From assembly GCA_943736015.1 (NCBI GenBank), contig OX031057.1:39270501-39334500 (forward strand): 64,000 nt of DNA, read 5' to 3'. The translations under genes and the position numbers were made by a program. This document shows positions 33,888 through 46,100 of the stretch, one piece after another (the stretch's first letter is position 1; every line of letters begins with the position of its first letter). Origin of the DNA: Tridacna crocea. Lineage: Eukaryota > Mollusca > Bivalvia > Cardiida > Cardiidae. Below the pieces are notes generated by a model. It was not told the DNA's origin. It worked only from the letters and a program-made list of their open reading frames with translations, and did not search any database.

Positions 33888-34091
33888 AGTCATCATTTAT
33901 CGATGCCTCAAGAAAGACCGCTTTTGGACAACAAATGTAATGAATGGCTAAATGGCCAATCCCGGACAAGCCCCCATCCGAACATGAAAGTTGGCAACTA
34001 GGAAACAAATGAACAAATGCATAGCTGAAATACAAACCAAATCTGGCGGGATTTCAACCCATGGCGGACAAATATCCTCGTTTTTTGAGGT

Positions 34092-34304
34092 TTAACCCTT
34101 ATCCTGCTAAGTAACTAAAATGAAATTTTCAATTCAATTGTAAGAACCCATTTTTTTTTTATTTCAAAGGTATAATCTAGGGAATAAAATCTCCTGATCG
34201 GACAGTGTAGATCAAAGATCAGACTGCACATTCTGTGCAGTCTGATCTTGATCTACAATGTCCACAAAACGTCTGTGAGTCGCGATGAGCAGCCAAAGGG
34301 TTAA
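34092..34304 (+). mobile_element. second TTAA-flanked palindrome-bearing MITE (family H)
   Basis: TTAACCCTTATCCTGCTAAG to AGCAGCCAAAGGGTTAA. Interior palindrome at 34201-34262 (GATCAGACTGCACA and inverse). Sits inside a tRNA-like SINE fragment. Confidence 0.75.
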
Positions 34305-34688
34305 AAGACCAATACCGTAACCACTGAGCCAAATAGATATCTCCCAAATGCAGCAGTCAGGTGTTGTATTTAAATCGAGATGAAGCCGTGCATGAAAGGG
34401 GTGGTCTCCCGTAAAAATCTGTTTACTCAATTTGGAAATTTATGCAGTTTAGTGAAACTTGTTTTCAGACTTCATGCTTGCTTACCTAAACTGCATGTAT
34501 GCACCACAAAATTTTATAAGTACACAGTTCCAGTCCAGGAGTTTATTGTTTGGTGTACTAGCAGCTTTGAAAATGCTCACTCAAAAGTTATTTAGTTAAC
34601 TCTTTACCAAATGACAAAATTTGAGATTTCTCAGATTGAAAGGATTTGCAGACAACATAAATTTGACTCAAAAAAATAGAATCTTGAC

Positions 34689-35452
34689 TTAAAGGTGGGT
34701 ATTCAGAATTTTCACATCACACCAAATTAAAAAATATATATGTCACTGAAATTTATATGAAAAAATAATACAAATCATCAATTATTAAGAATCATAAAAT
34801 TACAAAAAAAATTTTTTTGGTGATATTCCCTTAACCCATTACCACACGAGAAAAATTTAGACTGGTTCAAATTGAAAGCATTTGCAGACGACAAAATAAA
34901 GGTGACTGAAAAGTTGAAATTTGTTCTGGAAAGGATAGAAAACACTGTGGGAAAAGGAGAAAATGCTGGTTACCAGCATTTTCTCCTTTTCCTACAGTGT
35001 TTTCAGAAGGCTTCTTTCTCAGGGGCGTCAAAAGTAGGGATTGTGTGGTAATGGGTTAAAAGGTTACCTAGCCTCTTAAGCTATTTTTAGATTTCCTTCC
35101 AAAATCAAAAAAGCATTGTGGGAATGTTAAGTGACTTGCACGTGACTTATGACTATTAAATTCCATAACATAACAAACATTTAATTATTTTCCATAATGT
35201 CTAGAACTTCGGATGCTATATTTGAAGCTTCATCTGTATATTTCCAGTATGTAAATGAGCGAGTTGCTCATGTAAAAATAGATCGTGTTTCCCTTCATTG
35301 TCGACCTGGGCTGTAGTAAATCTCTAATCTATCTAATTGTCGGATGGTTTTCGACTACTGGGGTTTAATGAATGAAAATTATAAGGCTTTGGGAGTACAA
35401 GGATGATTTTTTTTGTAAAATTTTGTCCCAAAATCTGAAGGGCCACCTTTAA
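34689..35452. mobile_element. TTAA-flanked element nested in a MITE-A
   Basis: Begins TTAAAGGTGGGTATTCAG and ends CTGAAGGGCCACCTTTAA: imperfect inverted ends around TTAA. It contains the MITE-A at 34831-35059. No coding frame. Confidence 0.7.
34831..35059 (+). mobile_element. MITE-A (innermost of three levels)
   Basis: Complete; outer arms ACACTGTGGG and CCTACAGTGT show a mirrored T/C, A/G change. Confidence 0.9.
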
Positions 35453-35728
35453 AAAGAGTAGAAAACATTGTAGGAAAAGGAGAAAGCGCTGGTGCCAGCA
35501 TTTTCTCCTTTTCCTACCATGTTTTCTAAAGGCTTTTTTCTATGCGTCGTTAAAAGTTGGGATTGTGTGGTAAAGCGTTAAGGAAATTTGATTCTGTGTG
35601 TAGACTTATTTCATATCAAAAGTTTTCCTAGTAATAAAAAGTTATTTAGTCTGTATAACAAAAGTTTATCTAGAAATGAAAAGGTTTTTTGCTATGAAGG
35701 CTTGTTTTACAACAATGGAATTCATGAA

Positions 35729-35957
35729 TTAAACCTTTCCCAAACAACAAATTTTGGACTCTTCCAAACCAAAAGAGTTTGCAGATGGCAATTTTAGATT
35801 TGGAGAAAATGGCAGAAAGTTCTCAAAAAGGGTAGAAAACACTGTGGGAAAAGGAGAAATTGCTCGTTATGAGCAATTTCTCCTTTTTCCCACAGTGTTT
35901 TCAAAAGACTTTTACTACAGACACATAAAAACCAGGGCTTGTTTGGGAAAGGGTTAA
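35729..35957 (+). mobile_element. MITE-C
   Basis: TTAAACCTTTCCCAAACAAC to TTTGGGAAAGGGTTAA. Core AAATTGCTCGTTATGAGCAATT; outer arms ACACTGTGGG/CCCACAGTGT. Confidence 0.9.
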
Positions 35958-36043
35958 ACCTTTTACCACAAGATTAGAAGTTTAATAACTTTGATGAGGA
36001 CTTACAAATGTTTTGTGAAAACAAAAAGACAGATAACTAAGCC

Positions 36044-36271
36044 TTAACTCTGCACAGCACAATCTGGCTTTTTGATGACCCTGATAAAGATACCTTTGAA
36101 AACATTGTGGGAAATGAAGAAAATAGTGGTAACCAGCATTTTCTCATGTTCCCACAATGTTTTCTACCCTTCCAAAATTGAATTTAAATTTTTTATTCAC
36201 ATTTATTTTGATGTCTGCAAATGCTTTCAATTTGGACAAGTCCAAACTTTTGTTGTTTGGTTCAGAATTAA
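36044..36271 (-). mobile_element. MITE-A
   Basis: Nearly complete; ends about 105 bp before the acceptor of the first NKRF-like coding exon. Hairpin has a few mismatches (AATAGTGGTAACCAGC). Confidence 0.85.
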
Positions 36272-36413
36272 GTAATACATCTAATTTCAGTTGGAATTTG
36301 TAATGCTTTGATAATTATTAACAGGGCAACAGCATACATAAAACTATTTACTTTGCCTATCTATTTTCGTAACAGACACATCTTTGGTATTTGTGAAGAT
36401 ATTAGTCAAAAAG

Positions 36414-37164
36414 ATGAGTTGGTCGCACATGTTTGATGATAGTGGTGTGTTTAGCGGGTTTGGAGAGGCAGGAGGTTATAGTGGTGCCAATAAAAGACCA
36501 GCCTATGAACAAGGTGGTAACCAGGTATTTAAGAAGCCAAGAGGAGGAGCAGTCGGAGGGGACAGATTTGGGTCCCATCAAAGTGCAGAAAGTGAGGCTG
36601 AATGGAATTCTGGTGGTTGGTCCGAGGAGAACTATGAAGGGCCAACATCTTGGGATGATATGGGGTCATATGGTGGCACTGGGGCTGGAAGTGGAGGAAA
36701 TGACCCATTTTCTAGCCTGTCTGAAATTACATCTTGGGACCAGATCGCAAGTGGAGGGAAAAAAAGAGGCGGGGCTAATGCAAGGGGCGGGAGGCAAAGA
36801 GGGCAAGGATCTACATCCAGGGGTGGTTACGGTGGGAATTCATCAAGGGGAGCATTTGGAGGTGATAGCATGCAGCTTGGAGCTGATGATGATGATTGGG
36901 GGTTTGATGATGATTATGGCAATGATGATTATGGCAATGATGATTATGGCTCAGGAGGTGGGGGGAACTATAGAAGTGGTAGCAGGGGATCAGGTAGAGG
37001 GGGTCAAAGTGGTAATAAATCTGGTGGTAGGTTTGGTGGGAATAAGGGTGGTGGTAGTGGGGGATGGGGTGGCGGTGGTGGGGGGAGAGGTGGTAGGGGG
37101 AAAAGTGGTGGTGCTGGTGGTGGGCGTGGAGCCTTCAACAGAAGAGGAGGTGGGGGTGGTGCAG
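36414..37164 (+). CDS. NKRF: NKRF-like exon 1 (RGG-rich N-terminus)
   Basis: It begins MSWSHMFDDSGVFSGFGEAG. An in-frame TTG lies upstream, but the ATG at 36414 is the first Met. An acceptor TTCGTAACAG ends at 36375, so this exon probably begins in 5' UTR at 36376 after a non-coding exon. NDDYG is repeated in tandem at residues 169-179 in an acidic patch, followed by RGG/GGG-rich sequence to residue 250. The donor GTACGA starts at 37165 and leaves one base of a Gly codon. The RNA-like strand is very G-rich. Confidence 0.85.
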
Positions 37165-40100
37165 GTACGAAATTTTCTGTAAGGTGTATCCTTCCATTGT
37201 TTGTTATCACTATGGATGGCTTTTATATATTACCATGAGCTGATTTCACTTTAACCCATTACTGCACAATGATATCCTTTAACACCCTTGAGGAAGAAGC
37301 CTTTTGAAAACGTTGTGAGAAAAGGACAAAATGCTGGTAACCAGCATTTTCTCCTTTTCCCACAAAGTTTTCTATCCTATCAAAGCAAAATTGCACCATT
37401 TGGGCCACTTTGAAAATGGTGTCTACAAATGCTTTCAATTTAGATTGGTCTAGAATTTTGCTGTGTGGTAAAGGGTTAACCCTTTACCAAACAATCCCTG
37501 GTTTTTACAAACCTGAGGAAGATGGTTTTTGAAAAAATTGTGGAAAAAGGAAAAAAATACTGGTAACCAGCTTTTTCTCCTTTTCCCACAATTTTTCCTA
37601 ACCAGCTGGAGAAAAGCTTCAGTTTTTGATTGGATCTATTTGGTGGTCTGCGAGTGCTTTTGATTTGGACCAGTCTAAAATTTTGTCCTTTGGTAAAGAG
37701 TTAAGTTTTCTAGTTATGGACCAATAACCTTGATCAGTCCCAATGTAAACACTTTGTAATAATAGATCCAGTAGACAAGGCATGAAATTACTACTGGATA
37801 CTGGATAATGTATCCATGATGCAACATAGCATAAAGCATGTCTTATGCCAAATAATATAGAAGAAATCATTGGCAATGCTAGATACTGTGGGACAAATCA
37901 ACTATTAACTCTACCACATGACAAAATTTTAGACTGGTCCAAATTGAAAGCACTTGCAGATGACAAAGGTAACACAAAAATTAAACTTTGTTTCCATCAG
38001 GGTAGAAAACATTGTGGGAAAAGGAGAAAATGCTGGTTACCAGCATTTTCTCCTTTTCCCTCCATGTTTTGAAAAGGCTTTTACTTCAGGGTCGTTGAAA
38101 GTCAGGATTGTGTGGTAAAGATTTAAACAGAGAATTGAAGGTTCAATTGAAGTAGTGCATCATGATACAGTGTCTGCCATTCTCTGGCAAAAGGGGGCTT
38201 AATGCATCTCTGTAGTATATTATACCAAGCTACTTGCCACAATGATGTAGCCATATAATCCATTTGGTCAAACTGTGGACTGAATCATGAGGTAGATTGG
38301 TCCTCAGGCATGCTGAAAATATGCATATAGGAAAAATGTTTTGACATAGGTCAGCCTGTGCTCTCCATGCATATTGCACATAGAGTTTGATCCCTTTTAC
38401 AAGTCCATTAAAGCATCCCCGTGGGGTCCCGGGGGTTTTTTACTTTATAGAATAGGACCTCGGCCTTTCTCTATGGCATGTCGTAAAAGGCGACTAAAAT
38501 TAGAGACAAACGGCTGCTTTCCTCGTAATTCGTAGGATTGCAGCAGGCTGGGTAGTTCTTATTCCAAATCCTATATTTTTTTTCTTGATGTAAATAGGGT
38601 TTGGAATGGGAATCAATTGGCCTGTGGGACCCCGTGTGGTTTAATCGGGGGTATAAGAATAAACCACTGCAGTCCCGCGATCGTCACATCTGCCATTTCA
38701 TCTGGCGGAACAAAAGTGACAGCATGCATGTCGTAAAAGGCGACAAAAGGGGCATCATTTTGTGTTTCATCCATTCCTCATTTATCATGTTTGTCTTATG
38801 TTGTTGCACATGTATGTTATTTTCACCTCACATTATTGTTTACTAAGTAAGTGCGCCCAATATGACCTAAGTTGTCGACGGGCCATAAAACACTATTCAT
38901 TCATTCCATTAAAGCAACATTTCACAGAGCATGACTCGTGTGTATGTATAGAGGGAAATTTCTTGTGAATCTTTTATGAACTGTGTACCACACAAGTCCA
39001 ACTTTTGATAACCCTTAGAAAGAAACCTTTTGAAAACAATGTTGGAAAAGAAGAAAATGCTGGTAACCAGCATTTTCTCCTTTTCCCACAATGTTTTCTT
39101 TCCTTTTTGATATGTATTTTAAATTTTCAGTCACTTTTACTTTGACGTCTGCAAATGCTGTTGAGTTGGACCAGTCTAAAATTTTGTCGTTTGGTAAAGA
39201 GTTAAGCCATTGTCAGGCAATCCTGTGTTTTAACTCTTTACCATATGACAAAATTTTTGACTTGTCCAAATTGAAAGCATTTGCAGATGACATAATAAAT
39301 GTGACTCGAAAATTGAAACCTATATTTAGACGAGTGGAAAACATTACAGGAAAGGGAGAAAATGCTGGTTACCAGCATTTTCTCCTTTACCTAGAATGAT
39401 TTCTGATGGCTTCTTCGTCTGGGTCACAAAACCCAGGGATTGTTCGGTAAAGTGTTAAATTCCCTTGGAAAAACAGTCCATACAACATTGTGGGAAAAAG
39501 AAATTAAACTGGTAACTATGTTTAAAGTATGCCTTTGTGGTACTCCACAGTTAAAGACAAATAGATGCCGGATTTGTATGTTGATGAAATTGGATGTTTT
39601 AAAATCTCTTTTCTTTTTTTTCTTATTCAGGGGGTTTTGGAAACAAGGCAAACTTGCCAATCATAGAAAAGGTAAAATTGTGTTTTCTTTTTTTCTCTTG
39701 GTTCAAAATGCTTTGAATTTGATTTTTCCTTAACACTGTATAAATGGCAAAATTTTTGGCAGGTAAAAATCAGTGCTTGCAGACAACAAATTAGATGTGG
39801 CTTAGATGCTGAGATTTATTTTTGAAAGTATAGAAAATATTTTTGTTAACTTTTTACCACACAATCCCGACTTTTAACAACCCTTAGAAAGAAAGCCTTT
39901 GAAAACATTGTGGGAAAAAGAGAAAATGCTGGTAACACCATTTTCTCCTTTTCCCACAATGTTTTCTACCCTTTCCAAGTCCTATTTCAGTTTTAGATTA
40001 ACATTTATTTTGTCGTCTGCAAATGCTTTCAATTTGGACTGGTCCAAAATTTTGTCATTTGGCAAAGAGTTAAAGGAGAATCTATTGGTTCCTATGATTT

Positions 40101-43100
40101 TTTTTCTAACAATGATTTCAAAAACCTTCTTACTTTAACTCTTCACAAAACAATAAAATCATTGACTTTCAATTCAAGGAATTTGTAGGCTACAAATTTA
40201 ATTAGACTAAAATAATGTGATTCTGATTCTTCTATTAACCCTTTCCCAAACGACAAATTTTGGACTCTTCCAGACCAAAAGAGTTTGCAGACGACAATTC
40301 TAGATTTGGAAGAAATGGCAGAAAGTTCTCAAAAAAGGGTAGGAAACACTGTGGGAAAAGGAGAAATTGCTTGTTACGAGCAATTTCTCCTTTTCCCACC
40401 GCATTTTCAAAACATCTTTACTGCAGACACGTAAAAACCAGGGCTTGTTTGGGAAAGGGTTAAAGTTTACAAAACATGGATGTAAAAAGGAGGATATGCT
40501 CACAACCAGTAATTAAACCTTGGGTAAAATTTTACTCCGTGCCATACTAGAAATTTCAAACTTTCTTACATGGAAAGCATTTATAGATAACAACTTGGGA
40601 CTCAATGGTGGGAGTTGTGTTTGTCAGGTTAGAAAACAAATGGCATACAACATGCGAAAAGTGGCATTAGGACATATGCATAAACTTTTGTCTCGGATCA
40701 GCCTGCGCAGGCTAATCCACAATGGTTCTTTACAACTACATTAGATTTTGTACTAAAATAGACTTGCATTTACCACAAGCCCTTGATTTCTAAAGAGCCA
40801 GACATTAAAGATTTTTGAAAACAGAGTGGAAAAAGACGAAATTTTACCAGCATTTCCTCCTTTATTTCACAATGTTTATCTATTCTGTTAATGAAAAATC
40901 ACATAAATTGAGCCTTAACTCATTACCAAAGGACAAAGTTTTAGGTTTGTTCAAATCAAAAGTGTTTGTAGACAACAAAATTAAAGTGGTTGAAAATTTG
41001 AATTTTGTTTTGTGAAAGGTAGAAAACAGTGTGGGAAGGAGAGAAAATGCTGCTTACCAGCATTTTCTCCTGTTCCCACAATGTTTTCTGTTTTCTTTTG
41101 CAGGGTGGTCAGAAGTAGGGATTGTGTGGTTATGGGATATTGTATTTATTATTTTGCTTTCAGCAAATGCTTACATTCAGAACAAGGATATATTTTTATA
41201 GTTCAGTAAGAGGTTAAAACATTGTGAGCCAAAGAAAAGCTTGTTTTTTTCTTTTTCCTTAACAGTTCAAACTGTACACATCTTTTCTGAAGAATGACAA
41301 ATTTCAAAGACAAAACTCCATACAGTCATTGGAAAATGCATGCATGTGTACCAATTTGAACTTGAGAGTAAACTACGAGTGTGTAGAAATGCCTCGCATT
41401 TACAACAGGTATGCTTTCTACTGTTTTACTATTGTGTATAGGTGATGTGTCAGGTGTCACAAATTCTTAGTTCAACATAGTCAGATTTAAAAAATTTGTA
41501 CATTGAAATTATTTGCAGACAATTACTTGTATAACTTATCTCTTTATCAAGCTAGAAATTCTAGACTCTTCCAAATTGGAAGTACAAGCAGACGACAAAT
41601 TTTGAATTGATGAAAATGAGTAAAGATTTCTGATGTGGGCAGAAAAGATACTTGGATACTTTGTTACAAGTAATCTCTCCTTTTACAGTAGTGCTTTTTA
41701 ACCCTTTCCCAAACAATCCCTGGTTTTTACGGGTCTGGAATTGTAGCCTTTTGAAAACATTGTGGGAAAAGGAGAAAATGCTGGTAACCAGTTTTCTCAT
41801 CCTCGGATACCCCGGGGTCTCCCTATTTGGTATGCTACATGGACCCCTGGGACAACTGACTAATAAAACTTTGAATCAGCCGCCGAAAATTGATACGAAA
41901 CGTCATAGCGTACAGTCCACTCGCCCATCACAAAATGATGATGGAACCAATGAAAAGCCAGCATTCGGCCAGCGGTAAAGCGATGGAAATTCAATTAATT
42001 GTCCCAGGGGTCGATGTAGCGTAGCAAATAGGGAGACCCCGGGGTATCCGAGGATGAGTTTTCTAGCCTATCATAGACAGAAATCATCTTTTTAGCAAGA
42101 GTTGAATTGTTGTCTGCAAATGCTTTCAATTTGGACAAGCCTAAATATTGTCGTTTGGGAAAGGGTTAAAGCCTTCTTCTTCAGGGTTGTTAACACATTG
42201 TTAAAGTGTGTGTTGTGTGTGTGTGTGTGGTGGGGGGGGGGGAATCTGATAGGGTAAGAGACATTTAAAGAAGTTTCTGTGTGTTACCATTCTTTCCTGT
42301 CTGACCGTATTCAAAACCTCTCATCCTCAGGGTTGCATTATATTGTATGAAACGGGGATAAAGGGTCTCCTGTCAAATGCCAGAATTAGAAATGGACAAC
42401 TTAACCCTTTACCCCATATGGCATTTCTATGACATCTCTGATTGATCCTAAATGACAGCAAGGATGAAGCCGTTTCTTATGTGTAAATGACACCTTTTGA
42501 TAGCATTGAAAACATTGTGACAAAAGGTGAAATTGCTCGTCACGAGCAATTTCACCTTTTGCAACAATGTTTTCCAAAGGCTCCTACAAGCAATGTGTAG
42601 AAATGAGTATCTATGGAGTAAAGGGTTAAGTAAATCATCGCTGTCCATCTGTCACCCAGTTCTTAACGCTTTACCACATAATTTCTAATAACTCTGAAGA
42701 GGAAGGCTTTTGAAAACATTGTGGAAATTGGAGATAACATGGTAACCAGCATTTTCTTTGTTAACTGCAAAGTGTTACACTCTTTCTGCTACAAATCCCA
42801 TCATTTGTATATTTATTTTGTTGTCTGCAAATGCTGTCAAATTCAAATTCAGTGTGTTAGATGTATAAAATTTTGTCAATTGGAAAAGAGTTAATGGTAA
42901 ATACAATTTGCTTTAGAAAGATTTTGAAAACTTTGTCATATTAGCTCTTTTCCAAATGACAGAATTTTGGAATGGTCCAAATTGAAAGCATTTGCAGACG
43001 AAAAAATCAATTTAAATCAAAAACTGAAATTTGATTTGGGAAGGGTCGGAAAAAAGGGGAAAATGCTGGTTACCAACAGTTTTTCTCCTTTTCCCACAAT

Positions 43101-46100
43101 GTTTCTCAAAAAGCTTCTTTTGTTAGCGTCGTAAAAAGTTGTGATAGTGTGGCAAAAGGTTAAATGGACTGTTTGCTCACAGCAAATTATCTCAGATGTG
43201 ATGCATAGAATTGTTTCGTCTGCCTGTCAAGCATTATCTTCTAAGTACAAGATCATTAAGCATTGTAAGAAAAACAGAAAGTGTTGTTTGCTAGTACTTT
43301 TCCCAAATGATTTATTTTGCCCTTGATCAATCAATTCTACATGAGCCGTGCTCTTTGAAAAGGGGGCTTAATGCATTTGCGAAAAGTGTCGACCAATTTG
43401 GACTAGTCTGAACTTTTGTTGCTTGGTAAAGAGTTGGAACACTTTTGTGACAGAAATGTCCCTTTCATGACTTAAAATTTTCACTGAAAATCAATTTTAT
43501 TTCTAAAAACAACTGCAGCCAAGAATTGGGACCCGCATTCAGTATTTTTTTTTTTTTTTCAGGCAAGTTTTTACTGGGAAACTGAGCATCAGTGGAATAT
43601 TTCTAATAAGATCTGTTGGATGTAACAAGAAGGAGTTAAAACATGAGGTGTTTAACAAAGGTTATGACTTGCTGATGAATTCCTCCCTGGACGACATTAA
43701 CAGCTTGAAGGATCCTGGTACAGACATGGTCAGGTATATATAACTTCTTTATGTTCCTTTTCACCCTTTACCATGCAGTCCCAAGTTCTAATCACCCTAG
43801 AGAAGAAGAACCCTTTACCAAACGACAAAATTTTAGACTTGCCTAAATTGAAAGCATTTGCAGATGACAAAATAAACGTGATGCAAAAATTGAAACTTGA
43901 CTTTAGAAGGATAGAAAACATTGTGGGAAAAGGAAAAAATGCTGGTTACCAGCATTTTCTCCTTTTCCCACATTGTTTTCAAAGGCTTTCTTTCCTAGGG
44001 TCGTTAAAAGTAGAGATTGTGTGGTAAACGGTTAAAAGCATTTGAGAAAAGAAGAAAATGCAGGCTACCAGCACTCTCTGCTATCACAAATTTGTCTAAG
44101 CTTCCAAAATCAAATTTCAACTTTTGAGTCATATTTATTTTGTAAGTCTGTAAATACTTTCTACTTTGAGAAGTTTAAAACCTGGTTATCAGTAAAAGTG
44201 TTAATCGTTTATCAAACAACAAAATTTTGGACAAAGGTTATGATGGAATGAACTATCTGCATTATTACAGAGCAAGTATAGAAAAGTATCTACAAAGTAC
44301 AGGCAAGCCAGCGTACTATGAGGGTCTGGGAACACCTGTCTACAAACCCATGCCAGAAATAATCGCCTCAATTACTAAAAACCTTGAAACAGTGACTGTC
44401 CTCTGTACTGGTCTTAGAAAGCTAACAGCTTATCTAAAAGTGAGTATTTTCTGTCTATATTTCAGTCTGTATGTCTGCCTTGAATTTCGTCTTTCTTCCT
44501 CTTTTACCCATTTCTCCCTCAATAGTGTTTGTATTGTGTTTAATACCAATTTCACTGCTTTCCTGTAGTTTTGTTTACTGTTACTTCACACAGCATCGTA
44601 CCCAAGGCACTGGCTACTTTCCCATGTAACCATTGCTGTAGGAATAATCAGCTGTGAAAGAATAATTAATTAAAAGACTAATCAATGACTACCATCAGAC
44701 TTCAGGAAGAAAATTGTCCAGTTTGGGTTTAAAACCAGTTACCCTCTGGTTTCAAAGCATGTAGGCTACTTACCGTGCCACGAGGCTCAGTACCCACATA
44801 TATTTTAACTCATTACCACATGACAAAATTTTAGACTGGTTCAAATTGAAAGCATTTGTAGACCACAAAATAAAGGTGACTGAAAAATTGAAATTTGTTC
44901 TGGGAAGGGTAGAAAACACTGTGGGAAAAGGAGAAAATGCTGGTTACCAGCATTTTCTCCTTTTCCTACAGTGTTTTCAAAAGGGTTCTTTCTCAGGGGC
45001 GTCAAAAGTAGGGATTGTGTGGTAATGGGTTAAAATATGGGTCACATTTTATTTTTCATCTGTAAATACTTTAATTCTTTACCAAATAACCAAATTTCAG
45101 ACTTGACCAAGTTGAAAGCATTTGTAGATGACAAATGAAGTGCAAATTATGATTTTGCACTTAATGGGATTGAAAACATTGTATTAGAAGGAAAAAATGC
45201 TGGTGACAAAAAATGCTGGTCACCAGCATTTTCTCCCTTTCCCACAATGCTTTCAAAAGGCTACTTCCCTAGGGTCATTAAAACTCTGGATTGTGTGGTG
45301 AAGAGTTAAAAGTTTAGAGATCTAAATTTCTGTTGTGTGGTAAAGGATTAATCTTTTTTTTTTTTCAAAAGAAAGACAGGAATTTTGACAAGTCGAATTT
45401 GAAAGCATATACGGATGACCAAAAAATATGACTCAGAAATTTGGTTTTGGGAAGGTAGAAAACGTTGTGGGAAGAGGAGAAAATGCTGGTTCCCAGCATT
45501 TTTTTCTTTTCCCACAATGTTTCTGAAAGCTGTCTTTCTCCGGGTTGTTATAAGTCTGTGTTGTGTGGTCAGGGATTAAGCTTAGGATCATAATGATTCT
45601 ACACTCAACTTCTAATCTGAATTACAGCATAGGTTCACACATTTCCCTTTTCAGATTCTTTGGATTCTTATCTGCATTAAGTGCCCTAGTATACTCTCTA
45701 CCTAACAACAAAGTCTTTGACTTTTGCAGACAACAAGAAATAGAAACTTCTCTTTTGGATAGCAGAAAACATTTTTGTGGGTGAAAAGGGAAAAAGATGC
45801 TGGTTGCCAGCATTTTATCTTTTTCTCCACAAGGCTTTGAAAAGGATTTTCCTTTTAGGTTGCTAAGAGTTAACCCATTACCACACAATCCCTACTTTTG
45901 ACGCCCCTGAGAAAGAAGCCTTTAGAAAACATTGTTGGAAAAGGAGAAAATGCTGGTAACAGCATTTTCTCCTTTTCCCACAATGTTTTCTACCCTTCAC
46001 AAAACAAATTTCAAATTTTCAATCATTTTTATTTTGTTGTCTGCAAATGCTTTCGATTTGGACAAACCTAAAATATTGTTGTTTGGTAATGAGTTAAAGG

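Larger units (their letters stand above)
34596..35581 (+). mobile_element. MITE-A host interrupted by a TTAA element
   Basis: Left half 34596-34692 (to AGAATCTTGACTTAA) and right half from 35449 (TTAAAAAGAGTAGAAAACATTG) to GGTAAAGCGTTAA together make one copy. The right hairpin arms read GTAGG and CCTAC. Confidence 0.8.

Noticed and set aside
36433-37182. 249-residue frame overlapping NKRF-like exon 1, and a Pro-rich minus-strand frame at 37004-37210
   Set aside because: Both are shadows of the G-rich RGG coding exon; only the frame from 36414 joins in phase with the downstream exons.
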